Shown here one piece after another: positions 30,652 to 40,725 of a DNA stretch of 64,000 bases (its first letter is position 1; each line of letters starts with the position of its first letter). The notes beneath the pieces were generated by a model. That model did no database searches and was not told where the DNA came from. It was given only the letters and a program-made list of their open reading frames with translations. A program made the translations under genes and the position numbers. The stretch is taken from assembly GCF_006970865.1 (NCBI RefSeq), contig NZ_CP035503.1:2369001-2433000 (forward strand). The letters run 5' to 3'. This DNA comes from Rhodoferax sediminis (GTDB lineage Bacteria; Pseudomonadota; Gammaproteobacteria; Burkholderiales; Burkholderiaceae_C).

Positions 30652-31272
30652 ATGTCCAAATGGCTCCTGCTTTTCCTGTTCCTCTGCGCAAGTGCCCGAG
30701 CCGCTCCTTCCTCCAGTCCAGGTACGGACGACATGGACAAACTTCTCAGCGACAGGGGCCTGATCACCCAGATCGGCGGCCAGCTCGAGCAGGTTCGCCA
30801 GTCGGTCAGCAGCAAGGCTTCCGACCTGGTGGTCAACGCCATGGGGTTCCTTGGCGTACCGTACAAATATGGTGGCAATTCGGTCGATACCGGCGGCTTT
30901 GACTGCAGCGGCTTCGTGCGCGCCATCTATGAGCAAACGCTGGGTCTGGTGCTGCCGCGCCGCTCGGACCAGCAAGCCGCCGCCACGCAGGCCATCGACC
31001 GCAAGGACCTGCAACCCGGTGACCTGGTGTTTTTCAATACCATGCGGCGCGCCTTCAGCCACGTCGGCATCTACGTGGGCAACGGCAAATTCATCCATGC
31101 TCCCCGTACCGGCGCCGAAATTCGGGTCGAGGACATGGGCGGGAGCTACTGGCGTTCGCGCTTCAACGGCGCCCGCCGCGTCGAGACGGCCAACGCCGAC
31201 AGGGCGGTGACTTCTGCCGCGCCCGTTTCAACGCCGGTTTCTGCTTCTGCCGCGGCTGCCCTGCTGCGCTGA
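30652..31272 (+). CDS. NlpC/P60 family cell-wall hydrolase
   Basis: This secreted 206-residue peptidase has a signal peptide at residues 1-18 (MSKWLLLFLFLCASARA) and an NlpC/P60 domain with catalytic Cys85 in GGFDCSGFVRAIY, His137 in AFSHVGIYVG and a third polar residue at His149 in FIHAP. It should cleave peptidoglycan stem peptides. The C-terminal 30 residues are Ala/Ser/Val-rich and unstructured. About 200 bases upstream carry no gene; that stretch is AT-rich and probably holds its promoter. Confidence 0.9.
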   Translation: MSKWLLLFLFLCASARAAPSSSPGTDDMDKLLSDRGLITQIGGQLEQVRQSVSSKASDLVVNAMGFLGVPYKYGGNSVDTGGFDCSGFVRAIYEQTLGLVLPRRSDQQAAATQAIDRKDLQPGDLVFFNTMRRAFSHVGIYVGNGKFIHAPRTGAEIRVEDMGGSYWRSRFNGARRVETANADRAVTSAAPVSTPVSASAAAALLR

Positions 31273-31405
31273 TTTCACACCCCGTTCACAACCCTGAGCG
31301 CGCTGAGCGCTGACAGGCAGCGGTAGCCGCCAAGGCGGGTCGCCGTGTTGCCCGGCTGTAAAAGAAGTCGTACTCTGGTGGACCATCAAAAGACGAGGCC
31401 CCACG

Positions 31406-31852
31406 ATGACCATCCCCCGCATGAGCCTGATTACCCTGGGCGTGAACGATCTCGCACGCGCCAGGGCGTTCTACACCCGCGTCTTCGGCACCGCGCCCAC
31501 CGGCGACAACGAGGGCGTGGCCTTCTTCACCCTGCCCGGCGTCTGGATCGCGCTGTACCCGCGCGCGGACCTGGCGCGCGACATCTCACCGGCACTGGAC
31601 CCCGCACTGGAGCCCACCGCGCGCAGCTTCAGCGGTATCACCCTGGGTCACAACGTCGGGAGCCGCGAAGACGTGCTCGCCGCGTTTGAGGCCGCCCAAG
31701 CCGCCGGCGCCACCATCGTCACTCCGCCGCACAACACCTTCTGGGGCGGTTTCAGCGGCTACTTTACCGACCTGGACGGCCATTACTGGGAAGTGGCCTG
31801 GGCGCCGATGTGCGAGTTTTCGGAAATGGGCGATTTGCGGTTCAAGACATAG
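31406..31852 (+). CDS. VOC-family (glyoxalase-like) protein
   Basis: The 148-residue vicinal-oxygen-chelate fold protein shows two beta-alpha-beta-beta-beta modules: LITLGVNDLARARAFYTRVFG and the second-half GGFSGYFTDLDGHYWEVAWAP. It resembles the glyoxalase/bleomycin resistance/dioxygenase group. Metal ligands and substrate cannot be fixed from the sequence. Monocistronic; it converges with the next gene. Confidence 0.85.
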   Translation: MTIPRMSLITLGVNDLARARAFYTRVFGTAPTGDNEGVAFFTLPGVWIALYPRADLARDISPALDPALEPTARSFSGITLGHNVGSREDVLAAFEAAQAAGATIVTPPHNTFWGGFSGYFTDLDGHYWEVAWAPMCEFSEMGDLRFKT

Positions 31853-31863
31853 TTAGGCAGATA

Positions 31864-32169
31864 TCACGCCCACTTCTTGCCGAGCGCCTCCAGTCCCGCC
31901 TTTTGCAAATCCTCCGGGCTCATCAGAATACGAAATTTGCAATCGGCCTGGAAGTTGAGAAAGAAGGGCTCTGAAAAGCTGGGCACATCCGAGGGGGTTT
32001 TTACGTCAATCACGAAGATTGCGCCGCGTGTTCCGTCTTGCTCCGTGAAGTAGGCGGTCTCTGGCTTGATGGTTTCGAGGATGCGGCCAATGATCTCGCC
32101 CGCCTTGCCACTTCGGACAAGGGAGTTGAAAGGCTCATGGGGAATCTCGACCGTCAGTAGCATTTTCAT
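31864..32169 (-). CDS. small conserved hypothetical protein
   Basis: This 101-residue protein (MKMLLTVEIPHEPFNSLVRSG...) begins with a short beta strand and has the look of a ferredoxin-fold (dimeric alpha-beta barrel) protein. GGAGAAC stands five bases before ATG 32169, supporting a real gene. It is followed on the same strand by a GYD-domain gene upstream, so the two may be cotranscribed. Function unknown. Confidence 0.7.
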   Translation of the reverse strand: MKMLLTVEIPHEPFNSLVRSGKAGEIIGRILETIKPETAYFTEQDGTRGAIFVIDVKTPSDVPSFSEPFFLNFQADCKFRILMSPEDLQKAGLEALGKKWA

Positions 32170-32241
32170 GGGATGTTCTCCATATGCTGCGGCATTCGAA
32201 GGCGGTGCCGCACACGCCTGAGGGAATGGGCAGCCGCGCCG

Positions 32242-32535
32242 CTAGGCCATCTTGGCCAGAATCCCGTTCATCTCATCCCTGGAGAAAGCGCGCAGGCTTT
32301 GCATGCGCACATTGCCCGCCGTTCCAATGGCCAGCGCGAATGCGGTGGCCGACGCGTCATCTGGTGCTTCGATGATCGCCACCAAATCATATTTCCCCAG
32401 CGTCCAGTAGATATGCGTCATGGTGGCACCAAATTTTTTCGCGGCCTCCTTGACGGCATCGGCTCGTTTGGTGCTGTCCTTGATGGTGCGAATCCCCTGA
32501 TCGGTAAAGTTGGAAAGTGCAATGTACGTAACCAT
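32242..32535 (-). CDS. GYD-domain protein
   Basis: The 97-residue protein matches the GYD domain family: MVTYIALSNFTDQGIRTIKDSTKRA, FGATMTHIYWTLGKYDLVAIIEAPDD. The 'GKYD' here stands where the family reads GxYD. The members are small ferredoxin-fold proteins of unknown function. AAGGAG lies before ATG 32535. It is probably the first gene of a two-gene unit with the 101-residue protein. Confidence 0.85.
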   Translation of the reverse strand: MVTYIALSNFTDQGIRTIKDSTKRADAVKEAAKKFGATMTHIYWTLGKYDLVAIIEAPDDASATAFALAIGTAGNVRMQSLRAFSRDEMNGILAKMA

Positions 32536-32919
32536 ATTGGTTCTCCTTCAGACAAAGAGGCCTCACGCATCAAAGCAGCCAGCGACGGCCCCGTTGCGCT
32601 GACGTGCCATTGCCAACAGGAAACAGCCTGCAATGCCTGCCTCCGGTCCAAGATGCCAAAGAATCACGACCCCATCCAGCCTACGCGCCTGCGCTGTCGC
32701 AGCCCATCCCCTGAACAGGGTAGGGGACGTTTCCCGGAATGGGTGTGCGAGGCGCTTGTGCGGCTTTGGGCGCGCTGGCCGCAATGTGCATAGGCGGCGA
32801 CCAGGGCATTGCAGCGATTTTCGAGCGCTTGTGATAGTCTGAAGCTGTTAACTGTCTGTATCGACCACACCCCCTGATCAGCCTGTCGCTGGCCGGAGGC
32901 CTTATCAGGGAGTTGCGCC
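32536..32919. other. intergenic region before ald
   Basis: These 384 bases lie between divergent genes. I see no convincing gene. A plus-strand frame over 32560-32793 lacks a start with a ribosome site and family similarity. The right end has an inverted repeat, ccctgat (32872-32878) and atcaggg (32904-32910), whose right arm abuts the ald Shine-Dalgarno GGGAG. Confidence 0.5.
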
Positions 32920-34008
32920 ATGCTCGTCGGCATACCCAGGGAAATCAAGAGCCACGAATACCGGGTAGGCGCCACGCCTGACGGCGTTCGGGAACTGGTC
33001 GCGCATGGGCACCAGGTGCTGCTGGAAAAAGGCGCCGGCGCTGCCATAGGCCTGACTGACGCCCAGTACCTGGCCGCCGGTGCCGAACTGGCCGACACAC
33101 CGCAGGAGGTCTTTGCCCTGGCCGCCCTGATCCTGAAAGTCAAGGAGCCCCAGCCGCATGAATGCCGGCTGCTGCGCCCTGACCAGGTGCTGTTCACCTA
33201 CCTGCACCTGGCCCCCAATCCGGACCTGACCCGGCTGCTGCTGGCGTCGGGCGTCACCGCCATCGGCTACGAAACCGTGACCAGCCCGAACGGCGGCCTG
33301 CCGCTGCTGGCGCCCATGAGCGAGGTGGCGGGCCGCATGGCCATCCAGGCAGGCGCGGCCTGCCTGGAAAAGCCCCATGGCGGCGCTGGCGTGCTGCTGG
33401 GCGGGGTGCCCGGCGTTGCACCGGGCAGGGTGGTGATCCTGGGGGCCGGCGTGGTGGGCGGTAACGCCGCCATGATGGCCGTGGGACTCGGAGCCCAGGT
33501 CACAGTCCTGAACCGCACGGCGCAGCGCCTGCGCCGTCTTGACGAGGTGTTCGGCAACCGCATCCAGACCCGATACGCCACCACGACCGCCATTGAAACG
33601 CTGGTGCTGGGCGCTGACCTGGTCATAGGCGCGGCGCTGGTGGCGGGAGCCGCGGCTCCCAGGCTGGTGCAACGCGAGTGGCTGGCGCGCATGCGGCCGG
33701 GTTCGGTGCTGGTGGACGTGTCCATCGACCAGGGCGGCTGTTTTGAGACCAGCCACCCGACCACCCATGCCGACCCGACCTTCGTCGTCGATGGCATCGT
33801 GCATTACTGCGTGGCCAATATGCCGGGCGCGGTGGCGCGCACCTCGACGTTCGCGCTCACCCAGGCCACGCTGCCATTTGCGCTCGCGCTGGCCGACAAG
33901 GGCTGGCGCCAGGCGCTGGCAGACGATGCGCACCTGGCCATGGGGCTCAACGTGCAGAACGGCCGCGTCACGCACCCCGCCGTAGCGCACGCGCTGGGCT
34001 ACGCCTGA
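32920..34008 (+). CDS. ald: alanine dehydrogenase
   Basis: This NAD-dependent L-alanine dehydrogenase (362 residues, family about 370) interconverts alanine and pyruvate plus ammonia. [27 protein letters not shown], the substrate Lys in [22 protein letters not shown] block ([17 protein letters not shown]), the NAD site [22 protein letters not shown] and [18 protein letters not shown] are diagnostic. It heads the accessory cluster and would feed or drain pyruvate for the pyruvate-dehydrogenase-type complex downstream. Confidence 0.95.
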   Translation: MLVGIPREIKSHEYRVGATPDGVRELVAHGHQVLLEKGAGAAIGLTDAQYLAAGAELADTPQEVFALAALILKVKEPQPHECRLLRPDQVLFTYLHLAPNPDLTRLLLASGVTAIGYETVTSPNGGLPLLAPMSEVAGRMAIQAGAACLEKPHGGAGVLLGGVPGVAPGRVVILGAGVVGGNAAMMAVGLGAQVTVLNRTAQRLRRLDEVFGNRIQTRYATTTAIETLVLGADLVIGAALVAGAAAPRLVQREWLARMRPGSVLVDVSIDQGGCFETSHPTTHADPTFVVDGIVHYCVANMPGAVARTSTFALTQATLPFALALADKGWRQALADDAHLAMGLNVQNGRVTHPAVAHALGYA

Positions 34009-34032
34009 ACGGCTGCCGGATCAAGGCCGGGC

Positions 34033-34046
34033 TTGACGCACATCAA
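34033..34046. promoter_or_regulatory. FNR/ANR-type binding site
   Basis: TTGAC-GCAC-ATCAA matches the FNR consensus TTGAT-N4-ATCAA at nine of ten positions. It is extended by gc and gc flanks to ggcttga/tcaagcc symmetry. It lies 52 bases before the acsA ATG, in the short gap after ald. This suggests activation of the acs-pdh-ACP operon when oxygen is low. Confidence 0.6.
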
Positions 34047-34097
34047 GCCAGCGCGGCAGGCAGGTCTCCACAATGACCTGAATTCAAGGAGCGCGCC

Positions 34098-35857
<1,760 letters not shown>

Positions 35858-35861
<4 letters not shown>

Positions 35862-36844
35862 CCGCTCCACCCGAATCCGGCCAGCCCCTGTCGCTGCAAC
35901 TGCTGGCCGACATGCTGCGCATACGCCGCATGGAGGAAAAATGCGCCGAGCTCTACGGCGCCGGCAAGATACGCGGCTTCCTGCACCTCTACATCGGCGA
36001 GGAAGCCTGCGCGGCAGGCGCCCTGCGCGCCTTGGCGCCCGAGGACAACATCGTCGCCACCTACCGCGAACACGCCCACGCGCTGCTGCGCGGCGTGCCC
36101 CTGCGCGCCATCATGGCCGAGATGTACGGCAAGGCGGCCGGCTGCTGCCGAGGCCGCGGCGGCTCCATGCACCTGTTCGACGCCGCCCGGCGCTTTTATG
36201 GCGGCAACGCCATCGTGGGCGGTGGGCTGCCGCTGGCCGTGGGTCTGGCGCTGGCCGACAAACTGCAGGGCATTGCGCGCGTCACCGCCTGCTTTTTTGG
36301 CGAAGGCGCCATGGCCGAAGGCGCCTTCCACGAGGCCATCAACCTGGCCGCGCTGTGGCGCTTGCCGGTGCTGTTTTGCTGCGAGAACAACCTGTACGCC
36401 ATGGGCACGGCGCTGGCGCGCTCCGAGTCGCAGACCGACCTGTGCGCCAAGGCCGCGAGCTACAGGGTGGCGGCCGTCGAGGTGGACGGCATGGACGTGC
36501 GGGCGGTTCATGAGGCTACGCGCCAGGCCACGCAGCAGGTGCGCGCGGGCGCCGGCCCCTTCTTCCTGGAATACGCCACCTACCGTTTCCGCGCCCATTC
36601 CATGTTCGACCCGGACCTGTACCGCGACAAGGCGGAAATCGAGCAATGGAAGCAGCGAGGCCCCATCCACAGCTTCACGGCGCAGCTCAAGGCCGCCGGC
36701 GAGTTGACCGAGGAGGCGTTTCTGGCCCTGGACGCCAGCGCCGAGGCCGAGGTGGCGGATGCGGTGGCCTATGCCGAAGCGGCCGAGATGGAGCCGATAG
36801 CCGATCTGCTGAAGGATGTCTACACGTCGCAGGAAACGTCATGA
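35858..36844 (+). CDS. pdhA: pyruvate dehydrogenase E1 alpha subunit (PdhA type)
   Basis: This ThDP-binding alpha subunit has 328 residues: [52 protein letters not shown], the ThDP motif [31 protein letters not shown] (Gly-Glu-Gly at the Mg site) and [17 protein letters not shown]. The GGSMH and RF/RGHS blocks favour pyruvate (or acetoin) over branched-chain substrates. It is coupled to acsA and to pdhB by ATGA overlaps. The genome also has an AceE-type E1 at 46206, so this is a second pyruvate complex. Confidence 0.88.
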
Positions 36845-37812
36845 AAATCAGTTACCGCGAAGCCCTGCGCCAGGCCCTGCGCGAGGCACTCAGCACCGAT
36901 CCGCGCGTGTTCCTGATGGGCGAGGACGTGGGCCGCTATGGCGGAAGTTATGCCGTGTCCAAAGGCTTGCTTGATGAGTTCGGCCCGGAACGCATTCGTG
37001 ACACGCCGCTATCGGAGCTGGGCTTCGTCGGCGCGGGCGTGGGCGCGGCGCTGGGCGGCATGCGGCCCATCGTTGAAGTGATGACAGTGAACTTCAGCCT
37101 GCTGGCGCTGGACCCCATCGTGAACACGGCGGCGGCACTGCGCCACATGTCGGGCGGGAAGTTTTCGGTGCCGCTGGTCGTGCGCATGGCCACCGGCGCG
37201 GGCCGGCAACTGGCGGCCCAGCATTCGCACAGCCTGGAGAACTGGTACGCCCACATTCCCGGCATCCGCGTGCTGGCGCCGGCGACCGTGGCCGACGCGC
37301 GCGGCATGCTCGTCCAAGCCCTGGCCGACCCGGACCCGGTGGTGATGTTCGAGCATGCGCAACTCTATAACCTGGAGGACGAGCTGCCCGATGACTGGCA
37401 GTGCGACATCACGCACGCCGCCGTGCGGCGCCCCGGCACGCAGCTCACGCTGATCAGCTACGGCGGCAGCCTGCCCAAGGCCATGCAGGCGGCCAGCGAA
37501 CTGGCCAGCGAAGGCATAGACGCGGAAGTGATAGACCTGCGCGTGCTGCGGCCGCTGGACAGCGACACCTTGACAGCGTCGGTGTGCAAGACGCACCGCG
37601 CCGTCATCGTCGACGAGGGCTGGAAAACCTGCAGCCTGGCGGCCGAGATCATGGCGCGGCTCATGGAAAACTGCTTTTACGAACTGGATGCCCCGGTAGC
37701 CCGCGTGTGCAGCGAGGAGGTGCCGATTCCCTATGCCAAACACCTGGAAGACGCCGCGCTGCCGCAGGTGGCGAAAATCATCGCCGCCGTAAGGGGGATG
37801 CTCAATGTTTGA
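36841..37812 (+). CDS. pdhB: pyruvate dehydrogenase E1 beta subunit (PdhB type)
   Basis: The beta subunit has 323 residues: [89 protein letters not shown], and [14 protein letters not shown]. Bases 36841-36844 overlap pdhA. The last eight bases overlap the E2 start at 37805. Pairs with PdhA to decarboxylate pyruvate. Confidence 0.9.
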   Translation: MKISYREALRQALREALSTDPRVFLMGEDVGRYGGSYAVSKGLLDEFGPERIRDTPLSELGFVGAGVGAALGGMRPIVEVMTVNFSLLALDPIVNTAAALRHMSGGKFSVPLVVRMATGAGRQLAAQHSHSLENWYAHIPGIRVLAPATVADARGMLVQALADPDPVVMFEHAQLYNLEDELPDDWQCDITHAAVRRPGTQLTLISYGGSLPKAMQAASELASEGIDAEVIDLRVLRPLDSDTLTASVCKTHRAVIVDEGWKTCSLAAEIMARLMENCFYELDAPVARVCSEEVPIPYAKHLEDAALPQVAKIIAAVRGMLNV

Positions 37813-38926
37813 GTTCAAGCTGCCGTCGCTGGGCGCCGACATGGACGAGGGCACGCTGCTGCAGTGGAAAGTCAAACCCGGCGAGGTCGTGCACAAGGGC
37901 CAGGTCGTGGCCGTTGTGGACACCTCCAAGGCGGCCATCGACATCGAGATCTGGCAGGACGGCACGGTGCGGGAACTGCTGGCCGAGCCCGGCGACAAGC
38001 TGCCGGTAGGAGCGGCACTGGCGACCTTGATGGCCCCGGGCGAAACGGCCCCGCCGGCGGCCCCGCCAGCAGCCACGCGCCGCCAGCGCATTTCCCCGGC
38101 GGCACGCCAGAAAGCCCAGGCGCTGAAGCTGGACATCAGTACCCTCTCCGGAAGCGGCGCGGACGGCGCCGTCACGCTGGCCGACATCGAACGGGCCGCA
38201 GCATCGGCGGGCGCGCCAACACCCGCCACGCCCCAACCCACCGCCCCCACGGCAGACCGCCAGCTGGAAACCCGCCGCGCGATCGCCGCCGCCATGAGCC
38301 GCTCCAACCGCGAGATTCCCCACTACTACCTGCTGGAGACCGTTCCGATGGCGCGGGCGCAGCAATGGCTGGAGCAGGAAAACGCCGCCCGACCCATCAC
38401 TGAGCGGCTGCTGATGGCCGTGCTGCAGCTCAAGGCGGTCGCGCTGGCGCTGAAAAAATACCCCGAGTTCAACGGCGTGTACCAGGACGGGCAGTTCAAG
38501 CCGGCTGCCGCCATCCACCTGGGCGTGGCGATCTCGCTTCGGCAGGGCGGACTGATCGCCCCGGCCCTGCACGACGTTGCAGCCAAGCCACTGGCGCCGC
38601 TGATGCAGGAGCTGGCCGACCTGGTCAGGCGATGCCGCGCCGGCTCGCTGCGCAGCTCTGAAATGAGCGACGCCTGCGTGACCGTCACCAACCTGGGCGA
38701 CCGGGGCGTGGAGGCGGTCATGGGTGTTATTTACCCCCCTCAGGTGGCGCTGGTGGGCTTTGGCAGCGTGGCCAGGCGCCCATGGGTGGATGCCGAAGGC
38801 AGGCTGGGCGCCCTGCCGACCGTCATCGCGAGCCTGGCCGCCGATCACCGGGTGTCGGACGGCCACCGCGGAGCGCTTTTTCTGGCCGAGCTGCGCGAAT
38901 TGCTGCAGGAGCCAGAGGCCTTGTAG
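37805..38926 (+). CDS. pdhC: short dihydrolipoyl acyltransferase (E2) of the second pyruvate dehydrogenase
   Basis: This E2 has 373 residues, shorter than usual. One lipoyl domain carries the modified Lys42 in [13 protein letters not shown] brief linker, a subunit-binding domain ([27 protein letters not shown]) and a compact catalytic domain with [16 protein letters not shown] follow. The His and Asp of the acyltransferase site are present, so it should be active. No E3 gene follows; it would have to borrow E3 from lpdA at 41943 or another complex. The start lies inside the end of pdhB. Confidence 0.87.
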   Translation: MFEFKLPSLGADMDEGTLLQWKVKPGEVVHKGQVVAVVDTSKAAIDIEIWQDGTVRELLAEPGDKLPVGAALATLMAPGETAPPAAPPAATRRQRISPAARQKAQALKLDISTLSGSGADGAVTLADIERAAASAGAPTPATPQPTAPTADRQLETRRAIAAAMSRSNREIPHYYLLETVPMARAQQWLEQENAARPITERLLMAVLQLKAVALALKKYPEFNGVYQDGQFKPAAAIHLGVAISLRQGGLIAPALHDVAAKPLAPLMQELADLVRRCRAGSLRSSEMSDACVTVTNLGDRGVEAVMGVIYPPQVALVGFGSVARRPWVDAEGRLGALPTVIASLAADHRVSDGHRGALFLAELRELLQEPEAL

Positions 38927-38970
38927 AAGCGCTGTCCCGGCGCGAAAAATTTCACCGGAGAACCCCGCAC

Positions 38971-39228
38971 ATGAACGATTCCCAGTTACGTGCCACCGTA
39001 CTGGCCACGCTGCTATCAATTGCGCCCGAGGTCGATGTGGCCCTGCTGCGTGACAGCCGGCCCTTGCGCCAGCAGGTGGACCTGGACTCGATGGACTGGC
39101 TCAATTTCCTGATCGGTCTGAGCCAGCAGCTGAAGGTCGAAATTGCCGAGTCGGACTACGGAGCGCTCGTCACCCTCACGGACCTGCTGGCCTATCTGCG
39201 CGCCAGGCTGCCGCCAGACTCCGCCTGA
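38971..39228 (+). CDS. stand-alone acyl carrier protein
   Basis: This acidic 85-residue four-helix protein resembles acyl carrier proteins. Ser40 in VDLDSMDWLNFL takes the place of the phosphopantetheine serine (DSL/DSM motif), and IAESDYGALVTLTDLLAYL forms helices 3-4. It follows the E2 by 44 bases with GGAG upstream, and ends the operon. It is not near fab genes, so a specialised role (for example with the acyl-CoA synthetase or acetyl transfer) is inferred, not shown. Confidence 0.82.
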   Translation: MNDSQLRATVLATLLSIAPEVDVALLRDSRPLRQQVDLDSMDWLNFLIGLSQQLKVEIAESDYGALVTLTDLLAYLRARLPPDSA

Positions 39229-39271
39229 CGCTGTGGCCGCAAAACCGGGCTCTTGGACCGCCGGACCTCTG

Positions 39272-39442
39272 GACCCAAGCCACCTCAGGGTTGGTGTAGG
39301 CCACGCTCGGACAGGGCCACGGTCTTGGTCCCCAAGCATGATGTTGTCAAAACGCGGCGCGTTCAGCTTCTGCCAGACCCTGACCAGGTCGCGGTCCGCG
39401 CCCAACGTGCTATAGGCGGTCACTGGGCTCAGGCCAGGTTTT
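39272..39442 (-). pseudogene. remnant of a dihydrolipoyl dehydrogenase (lpdA) with internal deletions
   Basis: Three blocks match lpdA (41943-43823) in order and strand: 39272-39310 to about 42293-42330; about 39318-39404 to about 42685-42772; and about 39398-39442 to about 42820-42860. About 355 bases are missing between the first two. A further 45 bases are missing at a repeated cgcgccca, which fuses STLGA directly to DRDLV. Block 2 is about 92% identical by eye and has a one-base insertion that breaks the frame. It reads WQKLNAPRFDNIML on the minus strand. Cannot encode a working E3. Confidence 0.85.
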
Positions 39443-39469
39443 GCCAACTTTCTGCAAAAACTACCCCCC

Positions 39470-39498
39470 TTGAAATTTAAACTCTCAGCTCTTATTCT
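39470..39498 (+). promoter_or_regulatory. sigma-70 promoter
   Basis: TTGAAA (39470-39475) lies 17 bases before TATTCT (39493-39498). This is five of six and four of six to consensus with ideal spacing. It points to the small ORF at 39562. Confidence 0.5.
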
Positions 39499-39500
39499 AA

Positions 39501-39522
39501 GGAGCGGATTTTTCTTCGCTCC
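39501..39522 (+). other. 5' leader hairpin
   Basis: ggagcg (39501-39506) pairs with cgctcc (39517-39522) around a U-rich 10-base loop. It would form at the very 5' end of the transcript from the promoter at 39470. Confidence 0.4.
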
Positions 39523-39561
39523 CTATGAGTACCCAGCGTACCGATAGACGAAAGGAGTTTG

Positions 39562-39798
39562 ATGATGAATTTGCCTTCTGTGACTCCCACTTCGGGAAAA
39601 AATCTTGCCGGCCGAAATTCGGCCACCCGGTCTGGCGCTGCTGCGTATATTTCGGAGCGGCAAACGCAGGCCTACCTCCTGGCGCGTGATGCAGTGCGGC
39701 GTGTGCAGCGCACCGCATCGCTTGTCGGCGCCGCAATTTCGCAACGCACGACTGGCAACGTCAACCGGACACAGGGTGACTGCCAGCGGAGCCACTGA
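39562..39798 (+). CDS. small hypothetical protein
   Basis: This 78-codon frame starts at one of two adjacent ATGs (39562, 39565). AAAGGAG at 39551-39557 is spaced four or seven bases away, a very strong ribosome site. The product (MNLPSVTPTSGKNLAGRNSATRSG...) is basic, with one predicted helix (SERQTQAYLLARDAVRRVQRTAS). I do not recognise it. The promoter and leader hairpin upstream favour expression. The surrounding pseudogenes argue for caution. An overlapping 54-codon frame begins at 39525 without a ribosome site. Confidence 0.4.
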   Translation: MMNLPSVTPTSGKNLAGRNSATRSGAAAYISERQTQAYLLARDAVRRVQRTASLVGAAISQRTTGNVNRTQGDCQRSH

Positions 39799-39990
39799 GG
39801 ACCATTGCTCGCAGCGCGGGCCGAGCAAGCATGCGTTCCAGCGCCAGAACCCACTCCGCATAGACTGCGAGCTTTTGCGTGGCGTAGATGCCGCCCACCA
39901 GGGCACCGATGGACGAACTTGCGATGGACCGGATTTGTAGCCGTTCTCGCCGAGAACACGAGAGGCGGAGGCTGCTTCACTGGAATTTGC
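39780..39990 (-). pseudogene. patatin-like phospholipase remnant
   Basis: The minus strand reads VLGENGYK, then after a one-base deletion near 39935 continues as IRSIASSSIGALVGGIYATQKL and AVYAEWVLALERMLA. This is the oxyanion/nucleophile region of patatin-like phospholipases (normally IRSIAGSSIGALVGGIYA). The GxSxG first Gly is Ser. Sequence before VLGEN is already unrecognisable, and the C-terminal domain is missing. A decayed fragment. Confidence 0.7.
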
Positions 39991-40096
39991 TACGGGTACC
40001 GCAATACGCCTTTGTTCGCGATCTTCACCGAATTCACTTTCAAACCGGATCCTATCCTTTAAACCACCACGGAGGTTTCGGTCCCCGCAAACAGAT

Positions 40097-40116
40097 CGCC
40101 CGGACGTTGCCGGGCG
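40097..40116. repeat. GC-rich hairpin downstream of the Hsp20 genes
   Basis: cgcccgg-acgttg-ccgggcg lies 47 bases after the last Hsp20 stop. No T-tract follows on the minus strand, so it is at best a weak terminator or an RNA-stabilising hairpin. Confidence 0.3.
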
Positions 40117-40162
40117 GTCTCGACCAACGGGCCGATCCTGGCGTGCATGCCGAACCAGGAAT

Positions 40163-40678
40163 TCAGGCGGTCTGCACCTCGATGCGCCGTGCGCGCGCTG
40201 CATCGGACTTGGGCAGTTGAATGCGCAGCACGCCGTCGCGGTAGCTGGCCTGCGTCTTGTCGGCCTTCACCGACACCGGTAAGGCCACGTCGCGGCGGAA
40301 ACTGCCGTAGGCGCATTGCACGGCACGCCAGCGGCCTTCGGTCGCCTCGCGATCGATGCGCTTCTCGCCCCACACTGTCAGCATGTCGCCGTTTAGCTCG
40401 ACATGGATGTCCTCACGCCGCATGCCGGGTGCTTCAATGCGCACGATCACCTTGTCAGCGTCATCGAACACGTCTGCCGCCATGAAGGCCCAGCCCGTCT
40501 GCCGGGGCATGAAACCCTCCGGCGCCGTGGGCTGGCTGGTTGGCAATGGGTCGGCGCTTGTGGGCCAGAAGCGCGTCAGAGCGCCGCTGGCGCGGGCGCT
40601 GAGCTCGCGCCAGCCTTCCGACAGCGACTCCCAGGCCTGATCCGCGCCCTGCTTCAGTTGTTCTGCAAGCTTGGTCAT
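40163..40678 (-). CDS. Hsp20-family small heat-shock protein (third of three)
   Basis: The 171-residue protein has a long N-terminal arm (MTKLAEQLKQGADQAWESL...) and an alpha-crystallin domain: FMAADVFDDADKVIVRIEAPGMRREDIHVELNGDMLTVWGEKR, CAYGSFRRDVALPVSV and the conserved ASYRDGVLRIQLPK. It binds unfolding proteins without ATP. AAAGGATG precedes ATG 40678. Last of three same-strand Hsp20 genes; C-terminal I-x-I/V tail is IEVQ. Confidence 0.92.
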   Translation of the reverse strand: MTKLAEQLKQGADQAWESLSEGWRELSARASGALTRFWPTSADPLPTSQPTAPEGFMPRQTGWAFMAADVFDDADKVIVRIEAPGMRREDIHVELNGDMLTVWGEKRIDREATEGRWRAVQCAYGSFRRDVALPVSVKADKTQASYRDGVLRIQLPKSDAARARRIEVQTA

Positions 40679-40725
40679 GGTTCATCCTTTCGAAAGTTCG
40701 CATCAGGTTCTACCCACTGCGGATG

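Noticed and set aside
32560..32793. plus-strand frame with several cysteines in the gap before ald
   Set aside because: No start codon with a ribosome site, no recognisable family, and shadow-like composition.
39525..39689. 54-codon frame starting MSTQRTDRRKEFDDEF, overlapping the small ORF at 39562
   Set aside because: No ribosome site within useful distance of its ATG, while AAAGGAG fits the 39562/39565 start. It runs into Cys/Pro-rich shadow-like sequence.
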